This document shows positions 51,588-63,111 of a stretch of 64,000 nt of DNA, piece by piece (position 1 is the first letter of the stretch; each line of letters begins with the position of its first letter). The notes beneath the pieces were generated by a model, which ran no database searches, was not told the DNA's origin, and saw only the letters and a list, made by a program, of their open reading frames with translations. The stretch lies in assembly GCA_029204225.1 (NCBI GenBank), contig CM055098.1, positions 4,432,607-4,496,606 of the forward strand, written 5' to 3'. Made by a program: the position numbers and the translations under genes. This stretch comes from Diphasiastrum complanatum (Eukaryota > Streptophyta > Lycopodiopsida > Lycopodiales > Lycopodiaceae).

Positions 51588-52801
51588 CTTTGCATCAACA
51601 ATCTCTATGTTGGTATTTACAATCAGCCCATCCGGCCTGGGCAATAGCTCCACCATCCTCTTATACATGGACTTAACCATGGAATGGGTGGCATGCAAAA
51701 AATTCATTGTCATGCACACAATTGTGCAGCTTCCAGTAGAATTCACTTTCATGGATATGACGTGCACACTCCAGTGTTTGCTGTCAGAAAATGACAAGCA
51801 ATGAATTACTAGAATCTATAAGAGTTTCCAAAAAACAAATTTTACAGAAAACAAATATTACTAGAAGAAACTATCTTACTTTGAACAGTATGGGATGATG
51901 AACATTGATGCCTCCTTGCTAGTGTGCCTGAAGAGCCTTTTGGCTTTCCTCTCTTTATTCAACAAATGCCCAAAAACTGGAGATACAACAAAAATCTCCT
52001 TTGTGATTGTATATGTATATTTATGTACATAGTATGCACAAGCGCATTCAACTACTGTGTCTAAGATATATGAGGTCTTCTCTTTTAGCTCCCTACAATG
52101 CGGGTCTTTGATATGCATTGCAAAATTAATATTGTCTATACAAGACATAAACTCTCCTCCGAGATCATCTATTTTCTTGGCTATATACAAGTCAAAATCA
52201 ATGTACCTCTCAGAATCAAAAAATGTGTCTTTAGGTTCATTGGGAAGTTTGATGTGCAACTCTTTATCAGTTGCATCAACATCAGAAACAATCATGTCCA
52301 CCACTGTATTTAGGTCATCCGCATGTATAGAAGGAGAATCGTGCAGTTGAAGATCAAGGGTTAGGGGAGGACTCTCAACCAATGGAATTGCGGACATACT
52401 AGCCAGATCTTTTCTAATGGGAGGAGGTGAGGGTGAAGAGCTCGGAGACCTGGGCTTGGGTTGCGAACGCTTGGGTTGTGCCTGCTTTCTCTTTTTTTGG
52501 GGTGGGACAGGCCCCCTTCAAGAGGAACTTGCCTCTGTGTGAAGCCAGACTTAAAAATGTTGTCATAGGTGTTTCGAAGCCTCATGACAAGAAGCATGTC
52601 CTTGGGCATCGGTGTCACTCTCTTGCCATGAATGGAGCACAACATCGAATCCTCAAACGATTTTGTCTGAAAGTCCTCGTATACAGTATAGAGTGCCTCC
52701 AATGCAGTGATATTCCACCTCACTGCATAGGGCAGATGGGTGGTCATATCTTGTGTAACCTCCCTCATAGCTCGGTAGAAGGCTACTTTCAGCATCAGAA
52801 G
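51588..52801 (-). pseudogene. histone H3-like fold joined to Ulp1-like segment, partial
   Basis: On the minus strand, 52801-52568 encodes a divergent histone H3 fold: LL-MLKVAFYRAMREVTQD, then ALEALYTVYEDFQTK and FEDSMLCSIHGKRVTPMPKD. Canonical H3 has [20 protein letters not shown] at the last site. The H3 tail and alpha-N region are absent, with a TAA just before LL. A basic linker follows (KKRKQAQPKRSQPKPRS), reached only after a one-base shift at the T7G4 run (52492-52502), then an acidic middle region. A GT-AG intron (51879-51781) joins MFIIPYCS to KHWSVHVIS, the His-Trp block of Ulp1/C48 proteases. The expected Asp is not obvious and the Cys exon is missing. Ulp1-like domains are common in plant DNA transposons, so this is probably transposon-derived; the H3 fold is unexpected there. 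Confidence 0.6.
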
Positions 52802-54900
52802 TTATTCTAGAGCGGTGTATTACTCTCCCTCACCGGAGATTCACAGTGGTTCAGAATCAAGTAAGCACTCAGTTACTGATTCTAGTCAGTCCACCATCCC
52901 ACGACGTGGTAGTCTTTCTTTGAAAAAGTCGAGGCAATCACGAAGGCCCGTTCCGTTCAATGTTCTGAAGTCCAAGCATTCTATCTTTTCGAATGTGGCA
53001 GCGATTTTCGAAAGTTCGAAGCCTTCTACTGAAAACCAAGACAATGAAGTGGCAGAGAATCAACCCACACCTTTAACATGTACGGATTCAATACTAGCGC
53101 CTTTAGGTGCCAATGTCCCAAGTTCTTCATACAAAGCAGAACCCAAAGGAAAAGAGGAAGAGATCTACAATCAAGTCAGGAAATGACCTCACATCAAAAA
53201 AAATTGCTGAGACCTCGTGAAATTCGTAGAGTCAAAAACATAGTTTGCTGTATTTTCTCTTGTTTGCAAAAATTGACCTCTATCGAGGTTAAGCAAATTC
53301 GATCGAGTTTTTTTTCAAAGACAAAAAATGATCAAAATTAGTATCTTTATTCAACTATAGGGCCTGATAGGAAAGGTTTCACTTACTTTCTAGAAACAAT
53401 AGAAGTTTGTCGCAAGACTTTCAAGGCTATCCATGCAATTGGAAATTCTAGACTTGCTAAAAGGATTCTAGTCTTCAAGGTTCTGTTCAAGGTCGGGCTG
53501 TTTGTCCGGACTCCTTAACTGCAAAAGCATGGTTGACGCATTTTATAGACGTGCATGTTGAGAAACTCCCAAATTCTTTATATTTTCACCTTCTAGACAA
53601 TTTCTCAAAATAGGACATATCCATGATGTACAAAGATTTCGCAATGTTGAAGAATGTTCAGCATCTAAGTTACTCTTATTTTGTGAAACTATGGAAGAGA
53701 GATTTTGGTCTAGTAAAAATCCCAAAAAAAAATCCAGAATGTCTGTCTATGCCATTTGTGAGTATTGGAAAGTGCTCAGAGAACAAGCAAAAATTTCTCT
53801 GGAAAAACGCACTTTTGTATGTGATTCTTTAGACAACATCACAAAGTCACTTCAAATTCACAGAGAGCAACAAACAACTAAAAGACAAAAGCTTGCCAAA
53901 CACAAGAAAAAGTGTTTGGAGTTTCCTCAAAAATATTTGGGTCTCGTAATCGATGGGATGGACCAAAAGAAAATGCTACTGCCACATTTTGTGAGGGTGC
54001 CAAAGGATCTAAACGAAGTGAATTTTATCCAAGTTCATTTGGTTGGAGCTCTTATATTCAACGACACCTTGTAGTCTAAAGTGTTTTTCAATTATCCCAA
54101 TGTTCAAAATGATCCAAACTTGACTATTACCATAATCCACAAAATAATAGTTGAATTTGGGTCCTCCTAAGATTCTTTACTTACAACTTGATAATAGTGC
54201 CAGAGTGAACAAAAATCAAACAATGCTGGCATATCTTTCCATGGTTGCTTTAAAAGATTAAAAAAAAATCAAAATAGGATTTTTACTGGTGGGACCAAAT
54301 GTGGTTTTACTACGACGCACATTTGATTTTAGAGACTACATCAAAACGTCGGAGGAACATTGCACTGCACCAATGAATAACATTAGTTTTCAACATCATT
54401 TCAAAATTGAAAATGATATTGGTGGCATCACATTATTGTGGGGAAAGCAATTTTCAAACTCTATGGAATGGTTACCATCTGAAGGAGTTCGTTTCTTACA
54501 AAGCATGCCCTCTTCTCAAGTGAAGCTTGCACCTTTGTGTCATCTAATTTCTACCATGGAAGAGCAAAAGGCTCAAAGAGAACGTCGTCCAGTTGATCCA
54601 TTTGTGGCTTTAAACTTTTTGGAAACGACCATTCAAGCAGCATATCAATTTTTGACGAGTTTGACAGACATTGGTGGGTGGATTTTTTTGAAAAGCAAAG
54701 TTAAGTTTGGTTGACTTGGGAGATGCAAACTAGTCTAAGGAGTTTCACTAGCCGTTTAGATTTTCAACTTCAACAACGACAATGGATTCCGCTGTTGTTG
54801 CCCAACGGACTGAGTATTTGACCCTTGTGCAGAATGAAGAACGTGAGATTTATTTGGGTCCAAGATTACATTTAATTATGCAGATTACCATGGCTCAAAA
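52779..54900 (+). pseudogene. DUF7869-like (integrase-like) protein, broken
   Basis: Frames switch repeatedly. The first part (52815-53186) is a Ser/Lys-rich N-terminus with PRRGSLSLKKSRQSRRP. A central part (53623-54074) contains VIDGMDQKKMLLPHFVRVPK and HLVGALIFND. At about 54163-54290 PPKILYLQLDNSARVNKN and KIKIGFLLVG appear, the LQLDN...KN and FL-VG pattern I associate with DUF7869. A distal ORF (54289-54714) follows, and weaker matches run to about 54900. The family is of unknown function and is often found in multicopy, transposon-like genes. It is transcribed away from the H3/Ulp1 composite, and the two reading regions overlap at about 52779-52801. Confidence 0.5.
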
Positions 54901-55951
54901 TTTGTGTGTTAATCTGTAGATCATGAAGTGCATTTGCTCAAGATGTCATGTAATTTCAAATTACAAGAGATTGTTTGACCATTCAAAAACAGAAGTTAGA
55001 AATGTTATAGGCTAATGCAAAAAACGGTTGTACAAGGTGGGAGTCTAAAATCTTGGAGTGAAAACTAATGTATTTCCCAAAAAATTGAGCATGAGATTTT
55101 ATGCATCCACAAAGCAAGCAATGGACACCATTCCTCTAGATGAGTAACATAAGACTTGGTGAAAACCATTCACAAACTCTAATCTTCTAAAAAACCAAAA
55201 TATTTTAAGTCTCTTGCTATGCTCAACAATGCTCAAACTATAGAAAAATATGGTAAAAAGCACCATCTACAACAAGAGACTCACATATTGCCAAATTTTG
55301 GGTGCCGGATAACTAGGGACTTTTAATTTCACCATTCTTTTTTTCTCTTATGTGTCTCCTCTTATCGGAGGATTTGTGGAGTCTAATTTTTCACGCTCTT
55401 AAACAAAAATTGTTGGATGAGTATGGGCTAGAAAGGTATCAATCTATTGATATCATGGATATTGAAAGTCTCTTACCATTGGGTATGAAAGATCTTGTAT
55501 ACGTATAGATACCCATATAGATGACACCCACCGAATATGTTTTAGATAATGGTTAGATAGCCATAGTCTATAACCAAACACCTAAACTCTTAATAACCAC
55601 CTAAAGGGTAGGAGAGATGAAATCTTGCTAGTGTGAACCTTAGTTCTCAAACTTTGAAAAGATTTAAAACTTCATAAAAAAGTTAACAACATCCAACACA
55701 CTCGTCCTCACCAACCCACCACATATTGGAGGACTTGAGGTTCATGAGCTCAAAATTAGTAATATGTATGTTAACCACAATGGAGGACTTTATTTCAATG
55801 AAAATGTAAATTAAATTCCCCTCAAAAGGCATGCATCTTGGTCAGCCAAGTCCGCATAAAGAAGAAAATTTGATGATCTTTCATTGGAATTGAGTTCGCC
55901 CAACCAATCATCAATCAAAATATTGTTGATGGATTGGATCAGGTGAGTTGA
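54901..55951. other. intergenic, no gene recognised
   Basis: AT-rich sequence downstream of the GDSL gene and the DUF7869-like relic. No motif, repeat or ORF can be supported. Confidence 0.5.
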
Positions 55952-57942
55952 TCAGTCAAGATTTAATCCTGCCATGAACTGATCGTAGAATTGATTGGCC
56001 AAGATAATGTTGGCAACCTCGCTTGTATGAAACGGATCCCAAAAAACAAAGTCTGTCCTGTCACTGCACAAATTTCCCAGCGGGCTGATAAGGCAAGGAA
56101 TCTGCCCATTGAATCTGCCATTTCCGCAGCATGCTACCTTCCCTGTCGAGAAGCCTGCAGCAAAAATAATGAATTTCGCACATACCGGCCATCACTTTGG
56201 AGAACCAATATCAAATTTCATGCTTTGGATGATCGATCAGATTGTCAGGTTGATCTAGATTGTATGGTATGCTTGATTCTCTATGTGGAGCAATTTTTTC
56301 CCAAGACATATTATTTTATTGTAGGGGATTAAATGTATGATAAGAGCTACAGTGTTCTAGGAGCTTCATTTAATTCTTCAGACTCCGTCCATCATTAATT
56401 TACCTGTTTTGTAGCAGGTTCTGATTTAATTATCCACTTTATAATATCATCCTCTAGCTGCTTATACTTCGTGGAATCTACAGTATTTTTCGAACATGTA
56501 GGAGAGATGTTTATGTAAGATGCGTACCATGCAAGGATGGGTTGCTGACAAGTTGCATGAGAGGACCGTATACATCTACATATTTGAACTTGGCATCAGG
56601 TAGCTCATCGTTAAGCTTTGTCAGCATATTCTGGAGACCAGCATTGAAATCTAATGTCAGATAATTGACGTCATCCAGACATGATCCGTCGGAGCTTCTT
56701 AGAGCAAGCTGCGATGGGATGCAACCCAATGGAGCCACTGAGAAAACCATGAACTTTCGAGCTCCCAGATCGTACACTTCCTGCAGTCAAACATAATTGA
56801 GCAAGATCAAGGATAGTGGTGCTCGACATATTACTTCTACCTCTGTGTAAGGTTTCTCCTTCAACTCCTAATTGGAGGTTTTTAATAAAAAACAGATTAC
56901 GTTGCCTGTAACGAGTTTCTTCAGCTTTCTAATTGCTTGTTAAGGATCGGAATTGTTCCAAACTTCGTAAGCGAATTAGCGATTATGAGCGTACGTAGAG
57001 CCTAGGGGCTTGAGGAACTCACTCTTAGCTGAGAAGAGAGTGTTGAAAGTAGGTGATTCTTGAATTCCTCTGGCGTGAATTGCTTGCGAGTGGGCGAGCC
57101 CAAGAGCAAGTAGTTGTTGAGGTAGTCGTTATTCCCCATGCCAACTGAGAAGAGAGACCTGGACAGCAGGATCGAGGCATATCTTTTTCCTAACAACTGA
57201 GATATGGTATGTGAGGTGTTCCGAAAGAACGTAATCTGCTGGGACATGGAGAGACGGGAAATCTACCAAACGAAGCAAGGAAGCTCAGCTATAATATATA
57301 GCACCGCCTAATATGATCTCAACATATAGCCTGGTCATTGAAAAGATAAAGGTAAAACTGGTAGCTTAAATGCTTACAACTTACAAAATTTGCGCCTGTC
57401 TCCTTCAAGATTCCACCACCTCCCGATGCATAATTTACTCCTCGCAAGATCTTGGTTCCAGTTGTGCCAGGATCTAGAAAAGGGGGGCTGTGAGGTAGGC
57501 CTATTCGCTCGCCTGAAATAAGGATATGAGCTCTAGCTGATATAGAAACTTGATTATGAATATCAAACCATTGCGTACTTCTGTATATCATGAAATATCA
57601 GATCAAATGAATGATCATAGATACAATTTTAAAAAGGTGTTATGAGAGAAACTTACAGATGATATCTAATATGGTTTTTCCGTTGCAAAATCTGCCAGTG
57701 GCACCTTCTGGAAAGTCAATACCGTTGGGAGGAAAATTAGCCTTGGCCAACGTAACAAGGTGATTGTTGTTACCTGCTTCTAGTACGGAATCTCCAAACG
57801 TGAAAATCGCTGGAAATTGAGGTGATGGCACTAAGCCTTGATGGGATAAAACTAAATTAGTTGATCGGAGAATTACGACTAGCAAAAATAGCATACTACA
57901 TATAATCCTCCTGACGGAACTGGGCGACGGCCTTATTTCCAT
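55952..57942 (-). CDS. GDSL esterase/lipase, five exons, 369 aa
   Basis: Exons are 57942-57657, 57512-57385, 57262-57023, 56780-56528 and 56154-55952. Every intron is GT-AG and the total of 1,110 nt is an open frame with stop. The ATG at 57942 gives a basic start and a hydrophobic stretch (MLFLLVVILRSTNLVLS), a probable signal peptide; an in-frame ATG at 57981 would add 13 residues. Block I is FTFGDSVLEAGNNN (nucleophile S52), block II GVNYASGGGGI (from G120), block III GMGNND (N183) and block V FWDPFH (D342, H345). All catalytic positions of the plant GDSL/SGNH family are present, and the length is typical. Such enzymes hydrolyse acyl esters, usually secreted or apoplastic; the substrate cannot be told. 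It seems to be an intact host gene in a repeat-rich setting. Confidence 0.92.
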
Positions 57943-58998
57943 TACTGGACTAAACTGTGACGACAAATCATACATGTACATATTGCAACAAAAATTCAGT
58001 TTCCTTTGATACTAAATAGATATTGTTGTATTGGAGAAATTCTGATCTCCCAAGCGTAAAGCACAGCGAGACGGATCCATTTTTTCTAGCTGAAGGTCTT
58101 GTAGGCTACACCTTGGAACTTTTTGAGGCTGGAACCTAAATCTAAAACCTGTTTAGGAACTTTTAAACCTCTAATATGCTTGTAAAAGTTTGTTTATGAA
58201 TGTGGGTATTGTGAATATGCCAGCAAAAAAGGTGTGGCTGTTTTCAAAACTCATAAACCTCCCTTGCAGATTTTATGGGCAGCATTGAAATCTTCCTATT
58301 AAAGACAGGCAAGGCAGCACGGGGAATTCAAAAATTCCACCGAACAAGTAGAATGCACTGCCTAACTCTTCATGCATGGACATGGGCTCTCTCACACCAA
58401 CCAGCAACGTAAATATCTCCTAACGGATAGAACTATTTAGCTGAATTCAGTGCTCTTCTAAGAAGAACCTTAAACTACGGAGCAAAATCTCTATGATCCA
58501 ATCTCAGGCTTGGGTGTATTAGCAGCAAATGGGACATATATATGTGTGTGTGTGTGAGTGTAGGAAGGGGGGGCGGGGCGAGGCAGGCAGAGCAGGGACG
58601 AATTTCCTCGCCCTTGTGAGTCCATCATGATCAAGCTTAGTTGCATGAACAATGCGAAGTACATAGCACGCGGTCGGGAATTTGAAAGTGATGGCCATCT
58701 ACTACTCTCACTTACTTATATCATGATAATTCACCTTCATTCACCTTCACAGCATGTTTATTGCTTCATACAATAGAGCCTCCTCCTAATTATCAATGCA
58801 ATGCTTCTGCAGCTTTGCTACAATTGATATTATCTATATGGGAAATCCAGAGTTTTGTTGGCCCTGCCTCTTAGAAAGGGGTATCCCTACCGTTTCTCTT
58901 ATAGTCTTAAGCTTACATGTCAAAATTTGCTTAAGTTGATGTTTTCTACATTTTATTATTATTTATTATAAATTCTTAACTCTTGAAAAATCAAAATT

Positions 58999-59003
<5 letters not shown>
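57943..59003. other. upstream region of the GDSL gene
   Basis: Likely promoter and intergenic sequence. No clear TATA can be assigned. A short TG run lies near 58540. No other gene was seen. Confidence 0.4.

Positions 59004-59075
<72 letters not shown>
59004..59075. repeat. (CT)n microsatellite
   Basis: A pure CT run of about 70 bases. Confidence 0.95.
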
Positions 59076-59077
<2 letters not shown>

Positions 59078-59832
59078 AAAAGACAAAGGCATCAAACAAT
59101 ACCTCACACAAATAAAGGCTTATACCACAAATGATTCATTGACGTTGCAAAGATGTTAGAAGTTGATTAATCTTTCTCTCACAAAAACATCAAATGATTC
59201 AGCTTTTCTTCAAGTTTGGCTCAAAACTATATTAGGACATTAGGAGTTGTAGTAGTGTTTCTTATATTTTTAGTGTTGTATTTGTCTTTGCATTCTCCTT
59301 TTGATCTAGATTGTTGTCAACAAGATCAAGGTACAGCTCTCAACGACTCTTTCTTTTACTTTTTTTTGTGAACTCTCAAGTAACTAAGTTTCAAGAGAGG
59401 TTTTGAAAGTGAGTAGGACATGATGCGTCGAATTCCATGAAGTTCTAAATTACAATGATAGTGGGTTGAATGATGGCACGCTTATGCTTGTATGACTTGC
59501 ATAGTAAACATCTTAGCAATCAGCTTCAAAATAGTTTATATTCAAGCTTAGTTACAATAGTTTGCTAAGCCCGATGTCTTAAATTTGCTGCTAAATGTTT
59601 GGTTGAATTGCTAGTTAGCTAGAGTGACATGATATGAACTCATAATTTTGTTTTGATCGATGGTCACCATGAAAGATTTGCTTTGACAATGTTGTCCCCA
59701 ATTTATTGGCTTTTTAAAATGACCATTGATCTTAAAGTAGATTCCTCCTTGCCTCAAGCACATTACTTTGATCACACAATAGTGAAATTTTAGATCGATG
59801 TGGTGAAACTAGATAGAGTTGTGATCACACAA
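59076..59832. other. intergenic, no gene recognised
   Basis: AT-rich sequence without motif. Confidence 0.4.
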
Positions 59833-59849
59833 TATCCAATTTCAAATCG

Positions 59850-59925
<76 letters not shown>

Positions 59926-59926
<1 letters not shown>

Positions 59927-60122
59927 ACTACAACACCAAAGACATATAACGACATTTAGGGCTTTTTTAGCGACAAAAATACCATACACAAATGTTCTTA
60001 AAAATGTCGTTATTGCTAATTTTAATCATCATTGTCACTTCGTGACATTTATAGCGACATAACAACGACAAAAGAGACAAATTTAACGACACTTTTGCGA
60101 TATATCCAATTTCAAATGGACA

Positions 60123-60179
<57 letters not shown>

Positions 60180-60746
60180 CACTACAACACCAAAGACATA
60201 TAACGACATTTAAGGCTTTTTTAGCGACAAAAATACCATATGCAAATGTTCTTATAAATGTTGCTATTGCTAATTTTAATCATCATTGTCACTTCGTGAC
60301 ATTTATACCGAATAACAACGACAAAAGAGACAAATTTAACGACACTTTTGCGACATTTAAACGTCTCTCAATGACAACTAGTTGTCGCCTAGCGTCTTTA
60401 TGATCGTCGTCAGGGGCGACAACAATTTTGAAACCCTAAAAACATTGTTGTGCATTACCAGGTGAAAATATTTATTGATTGTCTTGGTGTGACAATTAAA
60501 CGTCGCTATATAATTAAATAAACATGTAGCACAAAATTCGAAATTTTAATTTAACATTGCCTAGCAACATTTACATACATCGCTCAAATGTCAATAACGC
60601 TCTCAGATAAGTTTTCTACCAAAATATACAGCGTCCTTGAGTGTCATATAAACATCGTTGGGCAACATTCAAAAACCTAAACCCTTAAAAAAATATTCAA
60701 AATGTCGTTATAAAATTTTAGGGTTTCTCGTGAACATTGAGTAGTG
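59926..60746. mobile_element. CACTA-type element, non-autonomous, with duplicated 5' end
   Basis: CACTACAACACCAAAGACAT starts at 59926 and again at 60180, each after a long TG run (59851-59925; 60125-60178). The right end reads ATTGAGTAGTG, whose complement begins CACTACTCAAT. Subterminal CGACATTT/AAATGTCG and TTAGCGAC words are typical of CACTA ends. No transposase is present, and a 3-bp target duplication could not be confirmed. Confidence 0.55.
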
Positions 60747-60970
60747 ATGTTTAATTTGGATTTTTTTTTAAAAATAGGGGCTAGCGGGTGCTCACGAGGC
60801 CCCAGCTTTTTTCTTTGTGAAGAATACAAATTGTTCTCTCACTTTAGAGAGTGGAGTTGTGCTCCTAATTTTGAGGTGAGGATTGATCAAAATTTCTCTC
60901 AGTCTAGCTATTTGTGTTACTATATATGCATTCTATTCACATTATGCAAAGGATTTAATTTTCATCACAA

Positions 60971-61012
60971 AAGAGGGCATTCGCAAGGCATCTCCCCTGC
61001 GAATGCCCTCTT
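60971..61012. repeat. perfect 15-bp hairpin
   Basis: AAGAGGGCATTCGCA (60971-60985) pairs perfectly with TGCGAATGCCCTCTT (60998-61012) over a 12-base loop. It sits in a GC-richer stretch with a short Ala-rich open frame. Role unknown. Confidence 0.7.
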
Positions 61013-62614
61013 CTTTGTCTTCCTCGCCGCTGCTGTTGTCGCCGCCGCCAATCTCCATAGTTCCAGTGCCGCCCTATAGCCCCACCTCCTCTACGAAGTC
61101 TTTATCAATCTGCTCCTCTTACTTTGGATTGATCTGCGCACACAATCACATGTTCAAGTTTAATGTAATGTAATCCTATTTTAAATGAGTAATTTCAAAT
61201 AATTGTTAGCATATTTTATATTTTTCTTCAATTGGTTCTCTGCCATATTGTAGTCTGTAGACACATCAAAGAAATTTGTTAGCAGTTCAACTATGAATAG
61301 AACTTAGTTCACATGCATACAGCGAAATTGATGGTTACAAATAACTCACAAAGCTATCTACAAAGCGTTGCCCCCCCTCCCCCCTTCAAGCCAAGATGAC
61401 CGATACTCTATTTACTCAGTCTTAGTCTTTAGCACACATATAATATACCTATCAACTTCCAAGCTGAACAGTACCTCTCAATTGTGGCCTATGTATCAGA
61501 GTAGCAATTTCGAACAACAAATTGTGGTTTTGATTAGAGCTTAGCGAATCTTTTTTTTTTTTTTTGGTGAGCACTTTAGAGGCGAACCATTTTTTGGAAG
61601 TTGCTCGACTTTACTCCTCAAACTAAGAAAAGCACTCCATCATCAAATAGTATAAATTCTATTGCAAGAGTTTCTTCTTTTCAAACTGGAATTGAAAATG
61701 TTCAAGTGGCAGACTTTATCGAGATGAAACGTGAAGCAGATCTTTGTGTTGTGCTAGGGAAGATTCTGACCTAATATGTATTAGACCACTTAATAGAGAA
61801 TACAAAGGATCTGTATAAATTTGGAAAAAAGTTGGGTTAGGGCCAGTTTGGAACAACCTATCTATGTATTGATAATACCGAAGCAAGCGATATGCTTGCA
61901 AATCGATACCCAAACATTGTTAACATCAAAGGAGCTTATGAATAGAATTTTTTGACTGGATCATTGAAAGAGGTCACTACAACGAACTAATAAATTTGGT
62001 TTGACTACATATATCGGATGATATTATTTTTATCTATTGTTTCAAATAAGATTTAACGTTGCTACTTACCAACGAACATCGTTAAAAGTAACGACGGTTT
62101 AATATTGCTCTATGATGTTTATAGCACCATATATCTGTCACCCAATGACACTCAATTTGAAATTAACTTTGGACACCTATTAGTGTTTTGGCATCCCATT
62201 TTCATTTTAATTTTATTTGCGCTTTCATTCCTTGTGTTTAGCTTCCATTGCTTTTTGCTTATGCGAGAATGCTACATTCTAATATCATCTAGTTCAAGCT
62301 AAATCTTATTGGTGAGAAAGGACCATTACATACTGAAATACTTACTATGAATGCAAAATCTTTTGAAATGGGTCAAAATCCAAGAAAGAGTAACCGTTTT
62401 TCAACTTTTTAATTTTTTTCCCCATAAAATTGTTAAAAGTACAATACTAAGGACCATAAATGGATCTTTGAATGATCCACAAGGTGATTGTATGCTTGTT
62501 AAACAATCTACCAGAAACTAGTCATCAGAAAACAAGATCTAGTTTAGCAGCTTGATAGGAAACAAGTAGAGACAATCAAAGCATTGATCAAATAGTCTAA
62601 TCCAACTCCACACG
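61013..62614. other. intergenic, a second CACTA-like tip but no gene
   Basis: CACTACAACGAACTAATAAA at about 61977 resembles a CACTA tip, with ACGACGG and AACGTTGC-type words downstream; no partner end was found. The remainder shows no gene. Confidence 0.35.
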
Positions 62615-63111
62615 TGTGGAAATAAGGCTGTAGTACGGCCTGTAGACAGTGTTTACAAAGTGCCAAAGCTGGGTTTCATTGGAAAAATAGAGTAATCACC
62701 ATACAATGAGAGGAAACTCGAGTTTCTCCTTGAGGCTCCAAAAAGTTTCTATCTTCTCACTATGGAGAATGGAAATAGATAGTAAAACACACTTCCTTTG
62801 CAAAGTTAGGTGAAAATCCAGCATGTAATAAGGAAGTAGACTCCACTTTCTTGCCCTAATGTGAAAACCCTAGCCTAGATCCAAGAGTCATGCTTGGTAG
62901 GTGCATGGTAGGTACAAATCTCATCATAAATCATGGTCTAGATCCTACGAAGTAGGAATCACTACCAAATAGACACAACCACTTCTCTTGACTCGTGGTA
63001 ACCTACTTTAGGTGTGTATGTACAAGTGGCACTTTGGCCATTCAAGTAACCAACAAACAATATTGACAAAATCTACATGGCTAGATTTGCCAATGTAGGC
63101 AATTTTTCACA
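62615..63111 (-). repeat. probable copia 3' LTR (about 497 bp)
   Basis: On the minus strand it begins TGTGAAAAATTGCC directly after the purine-rich GAGGAGAG and would end CTTATTTCCACA (TGTG...CACA). The last codons of the polyprotein run into it. Without the 5' LTR, which lies outside the window, the end point is an inference. Confidence 0.5.

Noticed and set aside
51588-52801. Functional host histone H3 gene
   Set aside because: The H3 tail is missing, there is a stop before the fold, a frameshift is needed and Ulp1-like sequence follows. It cannot encode a normal nucleosomal H3.
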